7,440 bases of DNA from an uncultured Arenimonas sp. (lineage in GTDB: Bacteria > Pseudomonadota > Gammaproteobacteria > Xanthomonadales > Xanthomonadaceae): contig CAMPHE010000078.1 in assembly GCA_946885815.1 (NCBI GenBank), positions 1 through 7,440 on the forward strand, in the 5' to 3' direction. The notes beneath the pieces are model-generated. The model was not told the DNA's origin. It did no database searches and saw nothing but the letters and a program-made list of their open reading frames with translations. Below are positions 1-7,440 of this stretch, in pieces; position 1 is the first letter of the stretch, and each line of letters starts with the position of its first letter. The translations under genes and the position numbers were made by a program.

Positions 1-2294
<2,294 letters not shown>

Positions 2295-2299
2295 GGAGA

Positions 2300-2305
2300 C
2301 TCCTC
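2300..2305 (-). promoter_or_regulatory. Ribosome binding site of the histidine kinase
   Basis: On the minus strand GAGGAG is followed by five bases and then GTG at 2294-2292. This is a near-ideal Shine-Dalgarno sequence and it decides in favour of the GTG start, since no ATG is well placed nearby. Confidence 0.7.
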
Positions 2306-2370
2306 GAAACGGACGGGGCGGGGCGGTGCGATCGGGAAAGATGCCGGCCCGCCGCGCGGCAACGAAGCAG

Positions 2371-2468
2371 GACCACCGGCGCCGCCGGGAATCCGCGCGA
2401 TGATGCCCAGCCATGCTTCAGCTGCGCGTGACGGCGCGCTTCACGACGAATGTGCGGCGCCGGTGGTC
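2371..2468. repeat. Perfect 15-bp inverted repeat in the divergent intergenic region
   Basis: GACCACCGGCGCCGC at 2371-2385 is exactly the reverse complement of GCGGCGCCGGTGGTC at 2454-2468, with 68 bases between the arms. The interior contains a smaller stem around 2424-2440 (GCGCG/CGCGC). The pair sits within the 219-bp space (2295-2513) between the divergent kinase and penicillin-binding protein genes. It could be a paired operator, a cruciform or a leader-RNA structure. The function is inference; only the symmetry is seen. Apart from this repeat I see no convincing promoter or terminator in this stretch. Confidence 0.6.
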
Positions 2469-2513
2469 GCCGGGGTCACGGATCGTGCACCGGGGCCTCG
2501 CCACCCTGCGCCG

Positions 2514-4364
2514 ATGATTCCGGACCCGCTTCGCGCCTTCGGCCCCGGCGCGCCTGCCGACGATGCCCCGCGGTCTCCCCGCCGGCGCTGGCCGACGCGG
2601 CGCACCGCGGCGTGGCTGCTGCTCGTACCGGTGCTGCTCTTCGCGTGGCTGAGCTGGCGCCTGCCGCTCGACCGCGCGCTGGAGCCGCTGCCGGAAGCGA
2701 CGCTGGTGCTGCTCGACGCGCAGGGCCGGCCGTTCGCCCGCCGCGGCCAGTACAAGGACGCCCCGGTCGACGCGCGCACGCTGCCTTCGCACGTCGTGCG
2801 CGCGTTCGTCGCGATCGAAGACCGCCGCTTCTTCAGCCACGGCGGCATCGACCTGCGCGGCATCGCCCGTGCCGCGCGCGCCAATGCGAAGGCCGGCGAA
2901 GTCGTCGAAGGCGGCAGCACGATCACGCAGCAGCTCGCGAAAGGCGCATTCCTCTCGGGCGAGCGCACGTTCCGGCGCAAGGCGCAGGAAGCCGTGGTCG
3001 CGCTGTGGCTGGAAGCGCGGCTGGACAAGTACGCGATCCTGTCGCGCTACCTGAGCTCGGTGTATTTCGGCGAAGGCGTGCACGGCCTGCGCGGCGCCGC
3101 GCGGCATTATTTCGACGCCGAGCCCGAGGACCTCGACCTCGCGCAGGCGGCGATGCTGGCCGGCCTGGTCAAGGCGCCGTCGGCGCTGGCCCCCGGCGAG
3201 AACGGCGACGCCGCCTGGGAACGCGCGCGCCTCGTGCTCGATGCGATGGTGCACACCGGCGCGATCGACGCCGCCGAAGCCGAGGCGGCGAGGCGGCCGG
3301 AGATCACGCCGGGGCGGCGCGACCTGCCGGTCGGCGGCTGGTTCGCGGACTGGGTGTCGCCGGAGGTGAAGGCGCTGGTGCCCGGCGATTACGGCGAGAT
3401 CGGCGTGCGCACGACGCTGGACGGCGAGTTGCAGGCGAGCGCGGAACGCACGATCGCCGCCGTGTTGCGCGGCGAGGGCCGCGCCCGCGGCGTCACCCAG
3501 GCGGCGCTGGTGGCCATGCGCCTCGACGGCGAAGTCGTCGCGCTGGTCGGCGGCGTCGACTACGACGCGAGCGCGTTCAACCGTGCGACACAGGCGAGGC
3601 GCCAGCCGGGCTCGGCGTTCAAGCTGTTCGTGTACCGCGCGGCGCTGGAAGCCGGCATGACGCCCGACACGGCGGTCGAGGACGCGCCGATCGCCGAGGG
3701 CGAATGGCGCCCCGCGAACTACGGTGACCGCTACCGCGGCACGCTCGCGCTGCGCGACGCGTTCGCGCAGTCGAGCAATGTTGTCGCGGTGCGGCTGGGC
3801 GAGCAGGTGGGGGCCGACGCGATCGTCGACGCCGCGGCCGACTGGGGCGTCACCGGCCTCGACGCCGACCCGACCATCGCGCTCGGCACGCAGGAGACGT
3901 CGCTGATCGACCTGGTCGCGGCCTATGCGGCGGTCGGCTCCGGCCTGGCGCCCGTACGCCCGCACGGTACGCCGCGCCCCGGCCTGCAGGCCCGCCGCCC
4001 GATCGACCCGGCGCTGCAGCGCGACCTGCTCGACCTGCTCGGCCACGCGGTCGAACACGGCACCGGCCGCCGCGCGCGCCTTTCCGTGCCGACGTTCGGC
4101 AAGACCGGCACCACGCAGGACTACCGCGACGCGGTGTTCGTCGGCATGGCCGGCGACCTCGTCACCGGCGTCTGGCTCGGCAACGACGACAACACGCCGA
4201 TGCGCGACGTCACCGGCGGCACGCTTCCCGCCGAGATCTGGGCCCGCTTCATGGCCGACGCGCTCGACGTCCATCGCCTCGGCGAACCGCCGCCGCGCAC
4301 CCGCGTCCAGCGCGACCGCCCGCGCTCGTGGCGCGAACGCTGGCGTCGCCTGTTCGGGCGCTGA
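2514..4364 (+). CDS. Compact class A penicillin-binding protein (PBP1A-like peptidoglycan glycosyltransferase/transpeptidase)
   Basis: Bifunctional murein synthase of 616 aa, anchored in the inner membrane with its catalytic domains in the periplasm. It polymerises lipid II and cross-links the stem peptides. One N-terminal TM lies at about residues 31-48. The GT51 domain (about 65-235) has EDRRFFSHGG with Glu102, GGSTITQQLAK, and RRKAQEA with Glu159. The 57-residue spacing between the glutamates equals that of E. coli PBP1b Glu233/Glu290. The transpeptidase domain has SAFK (Ser367, Lys370), SSN (420-422) and KTGT (530-533), so both activities look intact. It is much shorter than E. coli PBP1a (about 850 aa), with little room for an inserted OB-type domain between the two catalytic domains. 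The STITQQ motif and flanking residues argue for the PBP1A family over PbpC. The start is uncertain: ATG at 2514 best precedes the basic/TM region but has no Shine-Dalgarno sequence. An in-frame GTG at 2463 and ATGs at 2400-2405 are alternatives. Confidence 0.92.
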   Translation: MIPDPLRAFGPGAPADDAPRSPRRRWPTRRTAAWLLLVPVLLFAWLSWRLPLDRALEPLPEATLVLLDAQGRPFARRGQYKDAPVDARTLPSHVVRAFVAIEDRRFFSHGGIDLRGIARAARANAKAGEVVEGGSTITQQLAKGAFLSGERTFRRKAQEAVVALWLEARLDKYAILSRYLSSVYFGEGVHGLRGAARHYFDAEPEDLDLAQAAMLAGLVKAPSALAPGENGDAAWERARLVLDAMVHTGAIDAAEAEAARRPEITPGRRDLPVGGWFADWVSPEVKALVPGDYGEIGVRTTLDGELQASAERTIAAVLRGEGRARGVTQAALVAMRLDGEVVALVGGVDYDASAFNRATQARRQPGSAFKLFVYRAALEAGMTPDTAVEDAPIAEGEWRPANYGDRYRGTLALRDAFAQSSNVVAVRLGEQVGADAIVDAAADWGVTGLDADPTIALGTQETSLIDLVAAYAAVGSGLAPVRPHGTPRPGLQARRPIDPALQRDLLDLLGHAVEHGTGRRARLSVPTFGKTGTTQDYRDAVFVGMAGDLVTGVWLGNDDNTPMRDVTGGTLPAEIWARFMADALDVHRLGEPPPRTRVQRDRPRSWRERWRRLFGR

Positions 4365-4371
4365 CTTTCCT

Positions 4372-4422
4372 CGTGGCGCCGGACTGGCATTCCGCCTGCC
4401 CGGACCCCGCCCCGGCGCCACG
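4372..4422. repeat. Stem-loop with a perfect 11-bp stem between the PBP gene and dusA
   Basis: CGTGGCGCCGG at 4372-4382 pairs perfectly with CCGGCGCCACG at 4412-4422 around a 29-base loop. It begins seven bases after the PBP stop codon. No T-run follows, so it is not a classical intrinsic terminator. It could protect the 3' end of the PBP message or separate it from dusA. Both arms contain the self-complementary GGCGCC, which raises the chance of coincidence in such GC-rich DNA. Confidence 0.5.
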
Positions 4423-4427
4423 CCGGC

Positions 4428-4453
4428 TATGCTGCGCGGCGATCGGAGGAGAG
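4428..4453 (+). promoter_or_regulatory. Possible -10 element and Shine-Dalgarno sequence of dusA
   Basis: TATGCT at 4428-4433 matches four of six bases of the -10 consensus, but no -35 box is visible at the usual distance. GGAGGAGAG at 4445-4453 is a strong ribosome binding site. It fits either of two adjacent GTG codons, 4455 or 4458. The binding site is solid; the promoter is speculative. Confidence 0.45.
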
Positions 4454-4454
4454 C

Positions 4455-5444
4455 GTGGTGGAAGGAACGCACCGGCTGTGCGTGGCACCGATGATGGACT
4501 GGACGGACCGGCACTGCCGGGTCTTCCATCGCATCCTCGCGCCGCACGCACGGCTGTACACGGAGATGGTGCACGCGCAGGCGGTGATCCATGGCGACCG
4601 CGATCGCCTGCTGGGGTTCGACGCGGTCGAGCATCCCGTCGCGCTGCAGCTCGGCGGCAGCGACCCGGCGCATCTCGCGCAGGCGACGCGCATCGCGGTG
4701 GAATGGGGATACGACGAGGTCAACCTCAATGTCGGCTGCCCGTCCGACCGCGTGCAGGCCGGCCGCTTCGGCGCGTGCCTGATGCGCGAGCCGGCGCTGG
4801 TGGCCGACTGCGTGGCGGCGATGCGCGCCGCCGCGGGCGACGTGCCGGTGACGGTGAAATGCCGGCTCGGCGTCGACGAGATGGAGGACTACGACGTGTT
4901 CGTCGCGTTCGTCGACACCGTCGCCGCGACCGGCTGCGACACCTTCGTCGTGCATGCGCGCAAGGCGTGGCTGCAGGGTCTGAGCCCGAAGGAGAACCGC
5001 GAGATCCCGCCGCTGCGGTACGACTGGGTCGACCGGTTGAAGGCCGAGCGCCCGGCGCTGCGCCTCGTGCTCAACGGCGGGCTGTCGGAAGTCGACGTCG
5101 CGGTCGCCGCCGCGCGCCGCCTCGACGGCGCGATGATCGGCCGCGCCGCGTACCACGAGCCGTACCGCCTGCACCGGATGGACCGGGCGCTGTTCGCGCC
5201 GGACGCCGCGCCGCGCGAGCGCGCCGACCTGCTGCGCGACCTCCGGCCGTACGCCGAAGCGATGCTCGCGCGCGGCACCGCGATCAAGCACCTCACCCGC
5301 CACGTCCTCGGCCTGTTCCACGCCCAGCCCGGCGGCCGCGCCTTCCGCCAGATCCTGAGCGAAGGCGCGCCGAAGCCCGGCGCCGACTGGTCACTGGTCG
5401 AACGCGCGCTGGCGGCGACTTCGCGGGCGATGGATGTCGCGTAG
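4455..5444 (+). CDS. dusA: tRNA-dihydrouridine(20/20a) synthase DusA
   Basis: Cytoplasmic FMN-dependent enzyme of 329 aa that reduces uridines 20 and 20a in the tRNA D-loop with NADPH. An N-terminal TIM barrel carries APMMDWTDRHCR (11-22), the substrate and flavin segment TEMVHAQAV (36-44), and NLNVGCPSDRVQ with the catalytic general acid Cys95. HARKAW follows from His167. The segment GLSPKENREIPPL is characteristic of DusA rather than DusB or DusC. NGG and MIGRAAYHEPY form the phosphate-binding end of the barrel. A helical tRNA-binding domain follows (about 245-329). The length is normal for the family. The start is GTG 4455, or the next codon GTG 4458; GGAGG upstream serves both. The gene lies 90 bp downstream of the PBP gene on the same strand but has its own likely promoter region, so co-transcription is not assured. 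Confidence 0.95.
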   Translation: MVEGTHRLCVAPMMDWTDRHCRVFHRILAPHARLYTEMVHAQAVIHGDRDRLLGFDAVEHPVALQLGGSDPAHLAQATRIAVEWGYDEVNLNVGCPSDRVQAGRFGACLMREPALVADCVAAMRAAAGDVPVTVKCRLGVDEMEDYDVFVAFVDTVAATGCDTFVVHARKAWLQGLSPKENREIPPLRYDWVDRLKAERPALRLVLNGGLSEVDVAVAAARRLDGAMIGRAAYHEPYRLHRMDRALFAPDAAPRERADLLRDLRPYAEAMLARGTAIKHLTRHVLGLFHAQPGGRAFRQILSEGAPKPGADWSLVERALAATSRAMDVA

Positions 5445-5458
5445 CGCTCGGGAGAGCG
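5445..5458. other. Small hairpin directly after the dusA stop
   Basis: CGCTC-GGGA-GAGCG forms a 5-bp stem with a GNRA-type tetraloop immediately after the TAG stop codon. It is followed by a purine-rich stretch and no T-run. It may stabilise the 3' end of the transcript, but it is short and could be chance. Confidence 0.3.
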
Positions 5459-5475
5459 GAAAGCGGGGAAGAAGG

Positions 5476-5612
5476 GGCCACGAATGACACGACTTACACG
5501 ACAAAAGCAGGTTGGGTGGGCGCGGAATTTCGCGGCGCCGCGTCGCTCCGGCGGCGACGAACCCATTCTGCTTCCGTCGTGTTCTGTCGTGTACTTCGTG
5601 TCAGTCGTGGCC
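5476..5612. repeat. 137-bp imperfect palindromic intergenic repeat (MITE-like or REP-like element)
   Basis: The element starts and ends with GGCC. The left arm (5476-5517) matches the reverse complement of the right arm (5561-5612) at about 36 of 42 positions. The right arm carries one extra 10-base unit. Both arms are built of CACGA units: three on the left (5479, 5488, 5497) and four on the right, seen as TCGTG. The core has three further symmetric segments: CGCGGAATTTCGCG (5521-5534, one wobble), the perfect palindrome CGCGGCGCCGCG (5531-5542), and a stem of CGTCGC (5541-5546) with GCGACG (5554-5559). Base composition is distinctly lower in GC than the flanks. It fills the gap between dusA and the next gene, ending 14 bases before that gene's ATG. 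No open frame inside it looks coding, so it would be a non-autonomous dispersed element. A short AGAA lies near both ends, too weak to call a target duplication. Confidence 0.7.
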
Positions 5613-5626
5613 AGAAACACTTCCGC

Positions 5627-6538
5627 ATGATCACTCGCGACCTTTCCACGTTCACGGCGTACGCGCGCGGTGTCGCGCCGGATTTCGGGCCGGCGTGCGC
5701 GAGTGCGGCGTTCGTCGTCAGTCCGGACGGATTCGCGCTCGCGGCGGAGTCGGCGAGCGACAACGCGTACATGGACCTGTCGGTGGCGGTGGATCCGGGG
5801 CGTGCGCTGGCGCAGCACCGCGGGCTGCAGCGGGCGCTGTCGGCGTCGCTGCCGGTGGTGGCGTTTCCGGGGGATCCGGACGCCCCCGACGGGCTGTTCC
5901 CGAACAACGTGTTCGCGACCGCGCCGGGGCGGCTGCTGATCGGTCACATGCGGCATCCGGTGCGCCGGCGCGAGGCGGAGCGGCCGGACATCCGCAGGTT
6001 CTTCACCGGCGTGCTGGGACGGCGCGAGGTCGATCTGCGTCCCGGTGGCGGCGTCTGCGAGCTGACCGGCTCGATCGTCATCGATCGCGCCCGCGGCCTC
6101 GGCTTCGCCGGACTGGGCGAGCGCTGCGATGCCGCCGGCGCCGCGGCGGTGCATGCCGCCCTCGGCCTGCGCGCGACGCTGCTGTTCGATCTGGCCGCCG
6201 GGGAGTACCACGCCAACGTGGTGATGAGCGTGCTCGCCGGTCGGGCGCTGGTGGTGGCGCCGTGCGGCTTCGCCGACCCCGGGGTCGCGACCGCCATCGC
6301 CGCGCTGTACGCCCCGCACGTGGTCACGTTGTCGGCCGCGCAGAAAGCCGCGTTCGCCGGCAACTGCCTCGCGCTCGATCCGCATCGCGCGTGGTTCAGC
6401 GAAGCGGCGGGCGATGCCCTGCAGGATGACCAGCGCGCCACCCTGGCCGGGGCCGGGTTCGCGGTGGCGACGGTGCCGCTGGACGAGATCGAGAAGGCCG
6501 GCGGTTCCCTGCGCTGCTGCGTCGCCGAGATCTTCTGA
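5627..6538 (+). CDS. Amidinotransferase-fold hydrolase (arginine deiminase / dimethylargininase / CtlX-related)
   Basis: A 303-aa cytoplasmic enzyme of the guanidino-group-modifying (pentein) fold. Visible motifs: SASDNAYMD (about 43-51) near the N-terminus; FPNNVF (91-96), typical of the substrate pocket; CELTGSIVIDR with Glu145; EYHANVVMSVLAG with the likely catalytic His195; and the C-terminal GGSLRCCVAEIF. In that last motif Cys297 aligns with the expected nucleophile and Cys298 is an unusual second cysteine. Pattern and length fit the CtlX / arginine-deiminase-related group, which acts on citrulline, arginine, methylarginines or similar compounds. The exact substrate cannot be read from sequence, so no symbol is given. 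The ATG at 5627 has no Shine-Dalgarno sequence and lies 14 bases after the palindromic repeat. The family normally has a short N-terminal lead before VVSPDGF, so this start is plausible. No urea-cycle or arginine-catabolism gene adjoins it. Confidence 0.8.
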   Translation: MITRDLSTFTAYARGVAPDFGPACASAAFVVSPDGFALAAESASDNAYMDLSVAVDPGRALAQHRGLQRALSASLPVVAFPGDPDAPDGLFPNNVFATAPGRLLIGHMRHPVRRREAERPDIRRFFTGVLGRREVDLRPGGGVCELTGSIVIDRARGLGFAGLGERCDAAGAAAVHAALGLRATLLFDLAAGEYHANVVMSVLAGRALVVAPCGFADPGVATAIAALYAPHVVTLSAAQKAAFAGNCLALDPHRAWFSEAAGDALQDDQRATLAGAGFAVATVPLDEIEKAGGSLRCCVAEIF

Positions 6539-6554
6539 AGCCTGAACCCCGGTG

Positions 6555-6582
6555 TTGTCCAAGTGATTGATGCGTCAATAAT
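6555..6582 (+). promoter_or_regulatory. Candidate sigma-70 promoter upstream of the PepSY-like gene and phoP
   Basis: TTGTCC (6555-6560, four of six consensus bases) and AATAAT (6577-6582, five of six) are separated by 16 bases. They lie in the only AT-leaning part of the 128-bp gap after the hydrolase gene. Transcription from here would give a leader of roughly 75-80 bases before the ATG at 6667. No direct repeat of a recognisable PhoP box was identified. The rest of this gap holds nothing else clear. Confidence 0.4.
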
Positions 6583-6653
6583 TCAGAGCGGATTCACCGC
6601 CTCGACACCAGACTCGCCGCACGGCTCAGGTAGCCGGTCCCGCCCCCCGGAGC

Positions 6654-6659
6654 TAGTAT
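6654..6659 (+). promoter_or_regulatory. Possible second -10 element just before the ATG
   Basis: TAGTAT (four of six) ends seven bases before the ATG at 6667. If used, transcription would begin at or next to the start codon, giving a leaderless message. This agrees with the absence of a clear Shine-Dalgarno sequence there, but no -35 box is seen. Confidence 0.25.
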
Positions 6660-6666
6660 CCCGACG

Positions 6667-7158
6667 ATGCTGAACGCCCTTCGCCCCCTGCTGCTGCTCG
6701 CCGCCCTCGCCGTGGCGACGCCGGTGCTCGCCCAGGAAGCTCCCGTGGCGCCCGCCGCGGCGGCGCCGATCGAGATCCGCAGCCAGCGCGAGGACGCCGG
6801 CGCGCGCGTGCGCCAGGTGGAGCGGGCCGGTGGCCGGGTGCTGCAGGCCGAACCGATGCAGCGCGGCGGCCGCGAGGTGTACCGCTTCAAGGTGCTCACG
6901 CCCGAAGGTCGCGTCCGCGTGATGCAGGGCGATCCGCGTGACGCGCGCCCCGACGCGATGCCGCGGGAAGACCGGCGCGGCGGCGGCGAGCGCATCGATC
7001 GGCGCCGCGACCTGGAACCCGGGTTCGACCGCAGCAGCGAATTGACGGCCCGGCGACGCGAATTCCGCGACGATGGCCGCGGCGATTCCGGCCGGACCCG
7101 CGAAACGCGGCCGCCGCCGGCGCCCGAACGTGGTGGCGGCCGACCCGCCCGCGACTGA
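6667..7158 (+). CDS. Small exported PepSY-like protein with a charged, probably disordered tail
   Basis: A 163-aa protein with a clear Sec signal peptide: LRPLLLLAALAVATPVLA, cleavage likely after Ala22 (VLA|QE). After an Ala/Pro spacer there is a short alpha/beta segment (about 42-87). It reads RQVERAGGRVLQAE, then REVYRFKVL and TPEGRVRVM, and resembles a PepSY unit, the small inhibitory or binding fold found in periplasmic regulators. The remainder (88-163) is very rich in Arg, Asp, Glu, Gly and Pro and looks disordered. There is no cysteine. It would act in the periplasm. It lies 40 bases upstream of phoP on the same strand, so the two are probably co-transcribed. That context suggests a link to envelope or cation sensing, but this is inference. 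The ATG at 6667 fits the signal peptide. Confidence 0.8.
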   Translation: MLNALRPLLLLAALAVATPVLAQEAPVAPAAAAPIEIRSQREDAGARVRQVERAGGRVLQAEPMQRGGREVYRFKVLTPEGRVRVMQGDPRDARPDAMPREDRRGGGERIDRRRDLEPGFDRSSELTARRREFRDDGRGDSGRTRETRPPPAPERGGGRPARD

Positions 7159-7161
7159 ACC

Positions 7162-7177
7162 ACGGCCTCCCGGCCGT
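7162..7177. other. Intercistronic hairpin upstream of phoP
   Basis: ACGGCC-TCCC-GGCCGT makes a perfect 6-bp stem with a 4-base loop in the 40-bp gap between the exported protein and phoP. It ends ten bases before the phoP ribosome binding site. No T-run follows, so termination is unlikely. It could affect message stability or relative expression. Confidence 0.45.
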
Positions 7178-7187
7178 ACCCCCGTCG

Positions 7188-7193
7188 AAGGAG
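7188..7193 (+). promoter_or_regulatory. Ribosome binding site of phoP
   Basis: AAGGAG followed by five bases and then ATG at 7199, a canonical arrangement that fixes the phoP start. Confidence 0.75.
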
Positions 7194-7198
7194 ACGAC

Positions 7199-7440
7199 AT
7201 GCGCGTACTGCTGGTCGAGGACGAAGCCCCGCTGCGCGAGACGCTCGCGGCGCGCCTGAAGCGCGAAGGGTTCGCGGTGGACACCGCGGGTGACGGCGAG
7301 GAAGGCCTCTACAACGGCCGCGAAGTCCCGTTCGACATCGCCGTGATCGATCTCGGCCTGCCCAAGATGTCCGGCATGGACCTGGTGAAGGCGCTGCGCG
7401 CCGAGGGCCAGAAATTCCCGATCCTGATCCTGACCGCGCG
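7199..7440 (+). CDS. phoP: Response regulator PhoP, N-terminal receiver domain (truncated by the window end)
   Basis: The first 80 residues of an OmpR/PhoB-family response regulator, partner of a PhoQ-type sensor kinase, acting as a DNA-binding transcription factor in the cytoplasm. The receiver fold is clear: the acidic pocket LLVEDE (Glu7, Asp8), the phosphoacceptor Asp51 in VIDLGLPKMSG, and the conserved Thr79 in ILTAR at the edge. The segment GEEGLYNGREVPFDIAVIDL closely resembles xanthomonad PhoP as I recall it, hence the symbol. The winged-helix DNA-binding domain and presumably phoQ lie beyond the right edge. In related bacteria PhoPQ responds to low divalent cations and envelope stress. 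The start is set by AAGGAG upstream. The exported PepSY-like gene just upstream is probably in the same operon. Confidence 0.85.
   Translation, partial: MRVLLVEDEAPLRETLAARLKREGFAVDTAGDGEEGLYNGREVPFDIAVIDLGLPKMSGMDLVKALRAEGQKFPILILTA

Noticed and set aside
4372..4422. Intrinsic terminator
   Set aside because: The stem is strong, but the 29-base loop and the lack of a T-run do not fit a classical Rho-independent terminator, so it is listed only as a stem-loop.
2418..5321. Minus-strand open frame of 967 codons
   Set aside because: It lies opposite the PBP gene and dusA, both with intact catalytic motifs. Its composition (Arg, Ala, His, Val, Gln) is that of a shadow frame, with no recognisable domain.
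5479..5505. Short CRISPR-like repetition (three CACGA units)
   Set aside because: The units are only nine bases, contiguous and mirrored in the opposite arm. There are no spacers and no cas genes.
4328..5626. Long N-terminal extension of the hydrolase frame, overlapping dusA
   Set aside because: It runs in another frame across dusA and through the repeat. The hydrolase family length is satisfied by the ATG at 5627.
4889..6562. Minus-strand open frame of 557 codons
   Set aside because: It is opposite dusA, the palindromic repeat and the hydrolase gene. It reads straight through the repeat and has no family features.
6583..7284. Minus-strand open frame of 233 codons opposite the PepSY-like gene and phoP
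   Set aside because: The plus strand has a good signal peptide, a canonical phoP ribosome binding site and a receiver domain. The minus frame has none of these features.

Overview
The window looks like chromosomal DNA from a very GC-rich gammaproteobacterium, most likely the Lysobacter/Luteimonas side of the Xanthomonadaceae (Lysobacteraceae). That placement rests on overall base composition, the close resemblance of the last gene to xanthomonad PhoP, and the styles of the other proteins. It is inference, because no search could be run. Genes are tightly packed. Almost every other long open frame is a high-GC shadow.

Layout: (1) positions 1-2294, minus strand: a membrane-bound sensor histidine kinase (CHASE3, GAF, long coiled coil, HisKA, HATPase). 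It runs off the left edge, probably into receiver domains. (2) 2295-2513: a divergent intergenic region with a perfect 15-bp inverted repeat. (3) 2514-4364, plus strand: a compact class A penicillin-binding protein carrying both a glycosyltransferase (GT51) and a transpeptidase domain. (4) 4365-4454: a gap with a perfect 11-bp stem. (5) 4455-5444: dusA, tRNA-dihydrouridine(20/20a) synthase. (6) 5476-5612: a 137-bp imperfect palindrome built from short CACGA-type units, clearly unlike its surroundings. (7) 5627-6538: an amidinotransferase-fold hydrolase of the arginine deiminase / dimethylargininase / CtlX type. (8) 6539-6666: a gap with promoter candidates. (9) 6667-7158: a small exported PepSY-like protein with a charged tail. 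(10) 7199-7440: the first 80 residues of PhoP, a response regulator. Its kinase partner phoQ is expected beyond the right edge.

The genes do not form one pathway. The window holds a stress or signal-sensing kinase, a cell-wall synthase, a tRNA modification enzyme, a guanidino-compound hydrolase and the start of a PhoPQ-type envelope-stress operon with a periplasmic accessory gene. I see no phage, CRISPR, toxin-antitoxin or defence system, and no evidence of a new multi-gene system. The most interesting material is non-coding: the 137-bp palindromic repeat between dusA and the hydrolase, and the long inverted repeat in the divergent promoter region.
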